Source: Syntrophomonas sp. DTU019 (GTDB taxonomy: Bacteria; Bacillota; Syntrophomonadia; Syntrophomonadales; Syntrophomonadaceae). Taken from it: a stretch of 64,000 bases of DNA. Made by a program: the position numbers and the translations under genes. Positions within the stretch are counted from its first letter, which is position 1. Every line of letters starts with the position of its first letter. Below the pieces are notes generated by a model. The model worked only from the letters and a program-made list of their open reading frames with translations. It was not told the origin of the DNA and did not search any database. Below, one piece after another: positions 32,046 to 40,257 of the stretch. The stretch spans positions 992,001 to 1,056,000 of the forward strand of contig CAJYDM010000001.1 of the NCBI GenBank assembly GCA_913757435.1. The letters are read 5' to 3'.

Positions 32046-33678
32046 ATGACAAAACAGAACCGCTCTCTAGAGTTTTTCACTCTAATCCTGTATGCTTCTG
32101 CTTTGCTGACCATCATGTATTTCCATGAACCATGGTTTGATGAAGCCCAGGCATGGTTGATTGCTCAGGATGCATCCATACTTGAGTTAATTACAAGTAT
32201 AACTCATTATGAAGGGCATCCACCGATATGGTTCCTAGTACTAATGCCTTTTGCCAAGCTGGGCCTGCCTTTTGAGATAGGCCTGAAAACAGTTAATTTC
32301 GTTATTGCCACTACCGCGATGGGCCTGCTGATATTCAAAGCCCCTTTCCCCAGAATCATTCGCTGTACGATTCCCTTCACCTATTTTTTCTTTTATCAGT
32401 ATGGGGTGATCAGCAGAACCTACAGCATGATGATGCTGGGTTTTGTGCTGAGTGCCCTATTTTATAAAGACCGCAATACCAAACCCTATCACTTTACAGC
32501 GTCCTTGGCGATTGTCTGCGGCTCCAGCGTGTATGGCATGGTTATCTGTGCGGGGATCGCTTTGGTTTGGTTGGCGGAGGTGGCGGAATTACAATCTACT
32601 GCTTGGCATAAGGCGGTTTGTCAGCAGCAAATCATTTTACGCTCTCTTATCGCTGCTGGTATTTAATATTCTGTTGGCCGTAAGTGCCTATCCGCCTGCT
32701 GATACCTATGCGATAAATGCGGTGGTAGCCAAATCAGCTGATATGTCCTTGTTGTTCTATATGTTGTTGATAGCCCCGGCTGATGCATTTTTCACCTCAT
32801 TTTTCTCGGCCTCTGCCGCCAATGGTGCTGTTCAATATTTAGTATGTGGCCTTATCAGCGCGGTGATCATCATCCTGCTGTTGGAGGTGGCCAAGGCAGC
32901 ACGAATGCTGGCTTTGTTGCTGGTGCCGTACCTGTTCTTCATCCTGTTTGGAGGGCTAGTCTATTTTTGGGACCATCATATCGGCATATTCTCCATGTTC
33001 TATGTTTTTGTGCTTTGGTGTTTTTGGGACCAGCTTCAACTCCGCCGCGAGACCTTATTTACAAACAATAAGCCTTTCAGGTATTTGGGCCTGTTCGTGC
33101 TCGCTTTGGCTTTGCTCAGCACCCTACGCTGGTCGGTGGTTGCCGCCAGGAATGACATCGATCTGAATTATGGAACCGGCCGGGAAGCGGCAGCCTTTAT
33201 TATGGAAAATAAACTGGATCAATTAAATATTTGGGTTGCCTGGCGTATTATCGAGAATGAAAAAGCAGGAGAAAAATATTATGATTATGCATCTACAGAA
33301 GGAGTACCCACAATAGCTTATTTTGATAACAACATCTTCTCCAATTTTAATTACCAAAATAACAATAGACGATATCTTACCCATAAAATCAATTGTGAAG
33401 ATAAATGCGTGAACGAATTAGATGCGAAAGATAATCCAGATGTTTTATTTACGAATTTGAGCCTCTATTACACGTTAGGAGAACAGATATCGGTTAATGA
33501 TTATGCGCTGGTTAAATCAATAAGTGGTCGCAAAATCTGGAAAGACGAAGTCGATGAATACAAGGTTTTGATCTTTCTTAATAAAGACCTACTGAACAAT
33601 TATCCGCAACTCGATATATTAAATTGGGAAGATGAGTTATTGCCGAATGAAGAAATATCACCATGGTTTACAAAGTAA
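32046..33678 (+). pseudogene. GT-C-like membrane glycosyltransferase, interrupted by a frameshift
   Basis: Two overlapping frames together make one ~540-residue membrane protein. The first frame (32046-32666) starts MTKQNRSLEFFTLILYASA and carries EPWFDEAQAWLIAQD, a GT-C-type acidic motif in the first loop, then HYEGHPPIWFLVL. From about 32620-32640 the membrane-protein pattern continues in another frame (SSKSFYALLSLLVFNILL) and runs to 33678. The change is equivalent to one inserted base (or two lost). It may be a real mutation, a sequencing error or, less likely, programmed shifting. The product would transfer sugars from a polyprenyl phosphate donor on the outer face of the membrane. Confidence 0.7.
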
Positions 33679-34060
33679 ATACCTGACCATATTTTTCGAA
33701 ATGGTCAAATACGGACTGGTCAGCGTGTCTGCCCTGGCAGTGGACGTCGGGCTCTTATATGCCCTGGTAGAATACTACGATTTCCACCATATCCACGCTG
33801 CCACGATTTCCTTCATCTGCGGACTGGTTGTCAATTACAGTCTGGCCAGGGTATTCGTATTCAAGGAGAGCAAGTATCCGCTCTGGCAGGAGTTTATATG
33901 GTATGCTTCTATCGGGGTAGTAGGATTATTGCTGAATGACTTTATAATCTATTTGTTGGTATGGTTCGGGACCTGGTATCTATACGCCAAGGCGGTGTCG
34001 GTGGCGGTGGTTTTCTTTTTTAATTTCTTTGGCCGACGCCGGTTGTTTTCTGATCAGTAA
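33632..34060 (+). CDS. GtrA-family membrane protein
   Basis: About 142 aa with four transmembrane segments. GtrA motifs: FEMVKYGLVSVSALAVDVGLLYAL, FICGLVVNYSLARVFVF and VVFFFNFFGRRRLF. GtrA proteins are proposed to flip polyprenyl-phosphate-linked sugars. The start overlaps the previous gene; ATG 33632 or 33647 are both possible. The context (PAP2, GT-C-like proteins, FAD oxidoreductase) fits a lipid-linked sugar pathway for surface glycans. Confidence 0.88.
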   Translation: MSYCRMKKYHHGLQSKYLTIFFEMVKYGLVSVSALAVDVGLLYALVEYYDFHHIHAATISFICGLVVNYSLARVFVFKESKYPLWQEFIWYASIGVVGLLLNDFIIYLLVWFGTWYLYAKAVSVAVVFFFNFFGRRRLFSDQ

Positions 34061-34079
34061 TTTGGGGAGAGGTTCAATT

Positions 34080-35498
34080 ATGTCGCAAAGCGTTGTGATA
34101 ATGGGAGGTGGACCGGCCGGATTAGCGGCTGGATATGAGCTTGCCAAAAAGGGATATAAGGTAATTTTGTTGGAAAAGGAGAAACAGGTCGGGGGAATTA
34201 GCAAAACCGTTGAAAAAGATGGCTATCGATTTGATCAAGGCGGGCATCGCTTTTTCACCAAAATCGATGAGGTGGAAAGGTTGTGGAAAGAGGTCCTGGA
34301 GGAGGAATTCTTGCTTAGGCCCAGACTTTCCAGGATATTTTACCGGGGCAAGTTCTTTGATTATCCTATCAAGCCATTTAATGCCCTGTCCAGACTGGGA
34401 TTTATAGAAGCGGTAAAGATAATGGGCAGTTATGTAAAAGTCAAAATAAAGCCCATAAGTCCGGAAGAAAGCTTCGAAGACTGGGTTACCAATCGCTTCG
34501 GCTATCGCCTGTTTAAACATTTCTTCAAATCCTACACTGAAAAAGTATGGGGCATGTCCACCAAACAACTCAAGGCCGAGTGGGCGGCTCAGCGCATTCA
34601 GGGCTTAAATCTGGTAACCGCAGTCACTAATGCGCTTTTCAAGCAGTTTAAAAAAAACAGCATTAAAACGCTTATTGAAGAATTCCATTATCCCCGCCTG
34701 GGGCCGGGGCAGATGTATGAATCCATGGCCCGGGCGATAGAAAAGTGCGACGGCAGGGTATTACTGAATGCCCGGGTCAGTGGGATAAATATGCAGGGAA
34801 AGCGGGTCTTATCGGTGGACTATGTGAATGGAGACGGGCAGGAGAAAAGCATCGCGGCTGATTATGCCATCAGTAGCCTGCCCTTGAAGGATATGTTCAA
34901 TCTGATTGCCCCGAAGCTCGACAGCGGACTTGATCATGCCGGCAATTTGCTTAAATACCGCGATTTTATCTCAGTCAACCTGGCACTTAATCAGGAATTC
35001 CTTTTCCCGGACAATTGGATCTATGTGCATTCCCCGGAGGTCAATCTGGGCCGTATTCAGAATTTCAAGCAATGGAGCCCGGCTATGGTGCCGGAAGAAG
35101 GCTGCAGTTCATTGGGCCTGGAGTATTTCTGCAATGAGGGAGATAAATTGTGGAATTCTCCGGATGAGGATTTGATAACCATGGCCATCGATGAGATCAG
35201 CCGGATGGGACTGATTGATAAGGATGCCGTCAAATGGGGCTGGGTGGTGCGGGTGCCCAAGGCTTATCCGGTTTATGATGACGATTACCAGCAGGCTATG
35301 CCGGTAATAAAACAGTATCTTAACAGCCTGGAGAATCTACAATCCATTGGCCGCAATGGCCTGCACCGCTACAATAACATGGACCACTCCATACTCACCG
35401 GGCTTATGGCCGCCCAGAATATTCAAGGGGCCGCTCACGACCTGTGGAGTGTCAACACCGATGATGAGTACCATGAAACCATGGAAGCGAAACACTGA
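34080..35498 (+). CDS. FAD-dependent oxidoreductase, UDP-galactopyranose mutase / protoporphyrinogen oxidase-like
   Basis: 472 aa. N-terminal FAD site VVIMGGGPAGLAAGYELAKKG (GxGxxG, residues ~9-14) and the second motif EKEKQVGGISKTV. FDQGGHRFFTK is characteristic of the amine-oxidase-like group often annotated as UDP-galactopyranose mutase-like. It ends with an FAD-closing motif region LQSIGRNGLHRYNNMDHSI. The ATG follows GGGGAGAGG. It lies between GtrA and an STT3-like gene (start overlapping by one base), so it probably modifies a nucleotide- or lipid-linked sugar; the substrate is unknown. Confidence 0.78.
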   Translation: MSQSVVIMGGGPAGLAAGYELAKKGYKVILLEKEKQVGGISKTVEKDGYRFDQGGHRFFTKIDEVERLWKEVLEEEFLLRPRLSRIFYRGKFFDYPIKPFNALSRLGFIEAVKIMGSYVKVKIKPISPEESFEDWVTNRFGYRLFKHFFKSYTEKVWGMSTKQLKAEWAAQRIQGLNLVTAVTNALFKQFKKNSIKTLIEEFHYPRLGPGQMYESMARAIEKCDGRVLLNARVSGINMQGKRVLSVDYVNGDGQEKSIAADYAISSLPLKDMFNLIAPKLDSGLDHAGNLLKYRDFISVNLALNQEFLFPDNWIYVHSPEVNLGRIQNFKQWSPAMVPEEGCSSLGLEYFCNEGDKLWNSPDEDLITMAIDEISRMGLIDKDAVKWGWVVRVPKAYPVYDDDYQQAMPVIKQYLNSLENLQSIGRNGLHRYNNMDHSILTGLMAAQNIQGAAHDLWSVNTDDEYHETMEAKH

Positions 35499-37303
35499 TG
35501 AACAACAACTTGAAACAAGGGTATGGCGATTCCAACCGGTCCATTTTTGCGGTCACAATCGTGGCCTGGTTCATCATTTTGCTGGTCTATTACTATGTTC
35601 AGGGCTATCCAGAAAAGGATTTGTTGGATACAGATGCCTTTACCCGCCTGGTCAGGGTGGAGCAACTAGCAACAGATCACGACTGGTATAACTCGGTTAT
35701 CCCCCGTAGCAATGCCCCTCACGGTGAAACCTTGCACTGGACTCGGCCGCTGGACATACTGCTGTTGTTAGGTGCTGGTGCACTGACTCCGTTGTTCGGC
35801 TTTCATAAAGCCTTATACTGGTGGGGGGTTGTTATTAGCCCCATTCTGGGGGTAATTAGCCTGGCAGCAATGGCCTGGGCTGCCCAACCGGTCTTGGACC
35901 GTGAAAACCGTCGGTGGGTATGGATACTATTCTTGGGCCAGTTTCTGCTGGTGTCTGTATACCATTTTGGTCGCCCCGATCACCACAGCCTGTTATCTTT
36001 GCTCTTTATCGGGCTAATTGGCTGTCTACTACGTCTCGCTGAACCTGAACCTAACCGGAAAATGGCCCTTTGGGTGGGTTTACTGGCTGGTGTGGCAATG
36101 TGGGTAAGCGTAGAGGCTTTGGCCGGTGTGGTGCTGGTTTTTATTGCTCTGGCAATTCTGTGGGTTTTACACGGTGGGGGCTACCTCGATAAACTGCATG
36201 TTTTTGCAGGAACCTTACTGGTCTGCTCGGCTGTGTTCCTATTATCAGAGTACCCGTTGAGAGCATTGCTCAGTTTTGAATATGACCGCATTTCAGCGGT
36301 GCACATAATCATATTTGCCCTGGCAGCTGTTTCGGTCTTCATATTGAGGGCTTTTACCTCCAAGGGCAGGACCTATCGTTTATCAGCGGCCCTTGTCATA
36401 GCTGCAGCTGATTTTGCGCTGTTATGGTTCACCATACCGGCGTTTTTTAAAGGCCCTTTCAGCCAGGTTAACTCGGAGATAATACCTATCTGGTTGGATT
36501 GGGTGATAGAAGTACAACCATTGCTGGCAGACTCAACTATTACTATAGTGACTGTTATTGGATCTATAACAGTAGCCAGTGGCTTTGTCATATATCGGTT
36601 GATTTTAAAGAAATGCGATCGCCAGACAGAATACCTTCTCACCTTTCTGATAGGCCTGCTTGTCTTCATACCCCTGACATTCTATCAAATTCGCTGGGTA
36701 TATTACTGTTCAGCCCTGCTGGTTATTCCCCTGGCTATGGCGTTAAGCCAAATAATGAATAGATTATCCAGCATCAAAAAAGATGGCCTACGGGCTCTGG
36801 CACGAGCCGGGACTATCGTTTTGTTCTTATTCGGATTCCTGCTGCTAGGTGTCATTCTGGATACACCAGAAAACCCGGCGGATGCCGCTGACAGCAAGCC
36901 CCCAACCCGGGTCTTATGCAACTGGCTCAATGACCCCGGCAGCAATCTTCCTGCCAGTGCAGTCATAATGATCGACATAGATTACGGGCCTGAAATTCTA
37001 TACCGCACTCCCCATCAGGTCATTGCAACTCCTTATCATCGCAATGACGCCGGTATTCTCTTCAACCACCGGGTGATGACCTCTGCCAATGCCGAAGCGG
37101 CCCGTGTTGTGATCAGTGAACGACCCGTGGATCTGCTCATACTGACCCCTGAATCATCAGAAAAGGTCATATATAAGGCTGCAGAAAACCCCAATATTTT
37201 CTACAACCAACTGCTCGCCGGGCAGGTGCCAGAATGGCTTATTCCTGTGCCGACCCCACCCGGGGTGAGCGAATGGTTTCTGGTATTTAAGGTGATAGAT
37301 TAA
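35498..37303 (+). CDS. STT3-like GT-C membrane glycosyltransferase
   Basis: 601 aa with a dozen or so hydrophobic segments and a soluble C-terminal part (after ~residue 450). The first external loop has LLDTDAFTRLVRVEQLATDHDWYNSV and HWTRPLDILLLL, similar to the acidic-motif loop of oligosaccharyltransferase STT3/AglB-like proteins. FGRPDHHSLLSLLF is a second conserved-looking motif in the membrane part. No WWDYG motif was found, so transfer to protein Asn is not implied. The start overlaps the preceding stop by one base, hence the same operon. A polyprenyl-phosphosugar-dependent transferase is the best guess. Confidence 0.65.
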   Translation: MNNNLKQGYGDSNRSIFAVTIVAWFIILLVYYYVQGYPEKDLLDTDAFTRLVRVEQLATDHDWYNSVIPRSNAPHGETLHWTRPLDILLLLGAGALTPLFGFHKALYWWGVVISPILGVISLAAMAWAAQPVLDRENRRWVWILFLGQFLLVSVYHFGRPDHHSLLSLLFIGLIGCLLRLAEPEPNRKMALWVGLLAGVAMWVSVEALAGVVLVFIALAILWVLHGGGYLDKLHVFAGTLLVCSAVFLLSEYPLRALLSFEYDRISAVHIIIFALAAVSVFILRAFTSKGRTYRLSAALVIAAADFALLWFTIPAFFKGPFSQVNSEIIPIWLDWVIEVQPLLADSTITIVTVIGSITVASGFVIYRLILKKCDRQTEYLLTFLIGLLVFIPLTFYQIRWVYYCSALLVIPLAMALSQIMNRLSSIKKDGLRALARAGTIVLFLFGFLLLGVILDTPENPADAADSKPPTRVLCNWLNDPGSNLPASAVIMIDIDYGPEILYRTPHQVIATPYHRNDAGILFNHRVMTSANAEAARVVISERPVDLLILTPESSEKVIYKAAENPNIFYNQLLAGQVPEWLIPVPTPPGVSEWFLVFKVID

Positions 37304-37540
37304 CCACATTGTGGCATGGACATTAATAGACTGAGGTGCCGTATACATATAATCCAGAACCGGGTTTAAGCAGGAGGGCCTCCAGGGGAGGGTGGTCATG
37401 CTGGGCGTTCTCACCTAAACTATCGGGCTTCAACGGCAACTGTCAGAAGCCCCGAGTAGTCCCTCGTCTTCCCACCTCTTCAATACTCCAGTTGATGTAT
37501 AATCTTTATAGAGTTACTGTTAAGGACAGGAGGCTAAGCT
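37304..37540. other. Intergenic region with a small hairpin
   Basis: GGGCTTC and GAAGCCC (about 37425-37452) form a 7-bp stem around ~12 bases. A TATAAT (37498-37503) ahead of the YedK gene may be its -10 box, but no fitting -35 was seen, nor an obvious LexA site. Confidence 0.4.
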
Positions 37541-38212
37541 ATGTGCGGGCGTTATTCCATACTGGATGATATCGATGAGCTATGTGAGCGCTTTGCCTGC
37601 CCAATCCCGGGTTTTACCGTGCAACCCCGCTATAATGCAGCCCCGACGCAATACTTGCCGATTGTCGTCTCAGGTGATACCGGAAATGAGCTAAGAATCA
37701 TGCGCTGGGGCTTGATCCCGCATTGGGCTAAGGAGGCCAAGATCGGCAGCCGCCTCATTAACGCCCGCATCGAAACCCTGGCGGAAAAACCCGCCTTTCG
37801 TGCTGCGCTGCGCTACCGGCGCTGCCTGGTGCCTGCTGACGGGTACTATGAATGGTTCCCCGGCGAAAAAGGCAAAGTGCCTCACCGGGTAATAGGAAAG
37901 GACGCAAAAGTGTTTGCTTTTGCAGGTTTGTGGGAGAAATGGTCTGATCCTGAAGGGGACGAAATACAGTCCTTTACCATAGTGACTACCGAGCCGGTGC
38001 CTAATTTGGCCTGGCTGCACAACCGCATGCCTCTGATACTTCCAGACCACCTGGAAAAGACCTGGCTGCAGGGGATGCAAGATTTCAGCCCCAAAACGAT
38101 GGTGGCATTTCTGCACCAAATGCGTCCGGTCGATGAGCTGCAGGCCTTCCCGGTTTCAACTCGGGTCAATTCGCCCCGCAATGATGATCCCTCGGTTATG
38201 CAACCGGCCTAG
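37541..38212 (+). CDS. SOS response-associated protein, YedK/HMCES family
   Basis: 223 aa. Caps abasic sites in single-stranded DNA by forming a covalent bond through Cys2. MCGRYSI gives Cys2 directly after the initiator Met; YNAAPTQYLPIV, NARIETLAEKPAF, LVPADGYYEWF (with the conserved Glu) and LHNRMPLIL (with the conserved His) are all present, so the active site is intact. GGACAGGAGG precedes the ATG. Monocistronic and convergent with the following minus-strand genes. Confidence 0.95.
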   Translation: MCGRYSILDDIDELCERFACPIPGFTVQPRYNAAPTQYLPIVVSGDTGNELRIMRWGLIPHWAKEAKIGSRLINARIETLAEKPAFRAALRYRRCLVPADGYYEWFPGEKGKVPHRVIGKDAKVFAFAGLWEKWSDPEGDEIQSFTIVTTEPVPNLAWLHNRMPLILPDHLEKTWLQGMQDFSPKTMVAFLHQMRPVDELQAFPVSTRVNSPRNDDPSVMQPA

Positions 38213-38274
38213 CAATCAGACCGATTGCAGCCCCCCAAAGCCTTTCTGATACCGACTAAAACCAATTAATCGGG

Positions 38275-39318
38275 TTAATACTTCAGAGCCCGCCTAGCAG
38301 CTTGGTACAAATCTATGTGTTGCTCGATTTCACGGCAGTAGTCAAACCTCTGCCTGACCAGCTCAGCGGCTGCCTGCCCCATGACCTGGCGCAGTGCGGG
38401 GTCGGCGTGCAAGGTGAGGGCAGCCTGGCATAATTCCCGGGAACCGGAGAAATAAAAACCCTCCCGGCCGTCTTCCATAATGCCGCGGTTCCCCGGCACA
38501 GCGCTCATAATGGCAGGAAGGCCCAGACTCATCGCCTCCAAAGTGGCCTGGGGCTGCCCTTCGGCATGAGAACAATTTATCACCACATCCCCCAGCGCGT
38601 AAATCCCGCTGATCTGCTGGTGAGGTATTTCCCCTATGTATTTAGCCCAGGGAAGGGCTTCAATGCGCTGAATGATCCGCTTTCCATAAACCGCATCGAT
38701 CACTGGGCCCATTATCAATAAACGCACCCGGTCGTCTTTCCCGGCCAGCATTTCCAGGCCATCCAGGGCCAGCTCCACATTTTTTACCGGGCGCAAGCCG
38801 GTGGGGAGCAAAAAAACGGTGCATTCGTCCGGTATCCCGAAGTCTTGCCGTTGACGGGGTGGAGACGGGGGCAAGTGGATGCCCTGAGGGATGAGTACGA
38901 TTTTATCCTCCATAGCCGGGCTGCATCTGATGAGCCTGGCCTTGAATTCCTCATGAAAAACCACCACCTGCCTGACTACTGCAAACACTGCCTGCAGGGC
39001 TTGGCGTTCTTCACTATCTGCCTGGTTTAGGTCAGTCCCGGTCAAAGTCACGATCAGCGGGTGATCTAGCAATTGCGGATGGCTCGTCAACAGCCGGGCC
39101 AGATACAAGCCATTGAAGGCGTGTATGATGTCGAAGTAACCGTTTGCCAGATGCTCATGAAGTTGCTCACTGAAACCCTCATTTTCCAGGGAAAGCAACT
39201 CGGCCTTGATGCCGTGGGCTATCAACCCGTCACGGATTCGCCGGGTGGTCAGGGTGTTGCCGCGCTGGCTTTTGTGGAAAGGGGTTATTAAAAGGACTGC
39301 GGGGTTGGCATTATTCAT
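38275..39318 (-). CDS. GT4-family glycosyltransferase
   Basis: 347 aa, GT-B fold. N-terminal half has ITPFHKSQRGNTLTTRRI and IIHAFNGLYLA. The C-terminal half has LPTGLRPVKNVELAL, HAEGQPQATLEAMSLGLPAIMS and GNRGIMEDGREGF, matching the E-x7-E-type donor site of GT4 enzymes. It is cytoplasmic, with no membrane segment. The start overlaps the end of the upstream PIG-L deacetylase gene by 8 bases. The pair resembles the glycosyltransferase + deacetylase logic of BshA/BshB (bacillithiol) or GPI/mycothiol synthesis, but the sequence is not a clear BshA. Confidence 0.82.
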   Translation of the reverse strand: MNNANPAVLLITPFHKSQRGNTLTTRRIRDGLIAHGIKAELLSLENEGFSEQLHEHLANGYFDIIHAFNGLYLARLLTSHPQLLDHPLIVTLTGTDLNQADSEERQALQAVFAVVRQVVVFHEEFKARLIRCSPAMEDKIVLIPQGIHLPPSPPRQRQDFGIPDECTVFLLPTGLRPVKNVELALDGLEMLAGKDDRVRLLIMGPVIDAVYGKRIIQRIEALPWAKYIGEIPHQQISGIYALGDVVINCSHAEGQPQATLEAMSLGLPAIMSAVPGNRGIMEDGREGFYFSGSRELCQAALTLHADPALRQVMGQAAAELVRQRFDYCREIEQHIDLYQAARRALKY

Positions 39319-40015
39319 AGGCAGGCTTATCCATCAGTGACGTAATCTTCAACAATTGAAAACACTCGCAATACTGACAGCGGCTATTCATCACTGCGCG
39401 GTAGCGATTCAGGCCTTTAATGGCATCATCATAGGCATAGCCCTGAAGTTGGGAGCGGTGCTGACGCAGCGCGGCCAGCTTTTTATCCATAAAAGCCGAA
39501 ATGTCAACAGCTATTCCTGGTGCTGCGATTGGAGTCCAGATTTCATAACCGAGTACGGTGGCGACCGCCCAGGGTTCCCCAGGACTATCCTGGTGCCAGG
39601 GACCGGCAGCCCGGCGTATAGCCTCCATTCCCAGTTGGTGGGTGACGAGATGGTCTCTGACCCCATCCTGACTGTGGGGCAGGTAGACGCGGTGCGGTCT
39701 TTCTCTCCTGATCAGACTGGTCAATTGCTGCAGATATTCCCGCTGCACGTTGAGATAACTGTCAGGCCAGCCTAAGAACTCGGTTTCCCCAACGCCTAGA
39801 ACCCGGGCTGCGGCCTGGGCCTCGCTTTTCCTCATATCACCCAGCTCAGCTTTGTCGATGTCCAGACTGCCAGATTCCCCGGAGGTCAGATATACTATTT
39901 TTACCGTATCGCCCTTTTCAACATGAAGGGCTATGCTGCCCCCGCAACCCAGGATATCGTCATCAGGATGAGGGGCGAATACCAGTATGCGGTTGGCGTT
40001 AAGTTTAAGATTCAT
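39311..40015 (-). CDS. PIG-L/LmbE-family N-deacetylase
   Basis: 234 aa zinc-dependent deacetylase. VFAPHPDDDILGCGG (residues ~13-27) supplies the zinc and catalytic residues, followed by LTSGESGSLD and LPHSQDGVRDHLVTHQLG with the third zinc histidine region. Members remove acetyl from GlcNAc-linked small molecules or lipids. Translationally coupled to the GT4 gene. The C-terminus has a CxxC (CQYCECF). The ATG lacks a strong ribosome site. There is no BshC-like ligase nearby, so assignment to bacillithiol synthesis is not made. Confidence 0.85.
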   Translation of the reverse strand: MNLKLNANRILVFAPHPDDDILGCGGSIALHVEKGDTVKIVYLTSGESGSLDIDKAELGDMRKSEAQAAARVLGVGETEFLGWPDSYLNVQREYLQQLTSLIRRERPHRVYLPHSQDGVRDHLVTHQLGMEAIRRAAGPWHQDSPGEPWAVATVLGYEIWTPIAAPGIAVDISAFMDKKLAALRQHRSQLQGYAYDDAIKGLNRYRAVMNSRCQYCECFQLLKITSLMDKPAYE

Positions 40016-40221
40016 ATGGTTATTTTATAGGATTTGCCCCACTTTTGCCACTGCTGTGGTTGATCAGGCCATAAGCGCCAGCTGGTTGAGCTCAGGGCCT
40101 GGCCCGCGCTGATATCAGGCAGTGATGACGAAAACCACTGAGCATAGTTAGGTGCAAAGGTGTGGTTGGTCTTAAAAGGAATAGGCCGAAGGAAAGCCTT
40201 CTTCCGGGATAGAAAAGGTAA

Positions 40222-40242
40222 GGGCCACCGCCAGGGTGGCCC
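40222..40242. terminator. GC-rich hairpin downstream of the beta-propeller gene
   Basis: GGGCCACC pairs with GGTGGCCC around a five-base loop. It lies 16 bp beyond the stop of the minus-strand gene. On that strand it is followed by TTACCTTTTCT, an imperfect T-rich tail, so it is a plausible but not ideal terminator. Confidence 0.55.
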
Positions 40243-40257
40243 AGGAAAGGAGGACTA

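Noticed and set aside
35498-37303. Oligosaccharyltransferase PglB/STT3 for protein N-glycosylation
   Set aside because: No WWDYG motif and no pgl-type neighbours; only the general GT-C-like layout is supported.
38275-40015. Naming the pair bshA/bshB (bacillithiol)
   Set aside because: Family-level match only; the glycosyltransferase N-terminus differs from BshA and no bshC is present.
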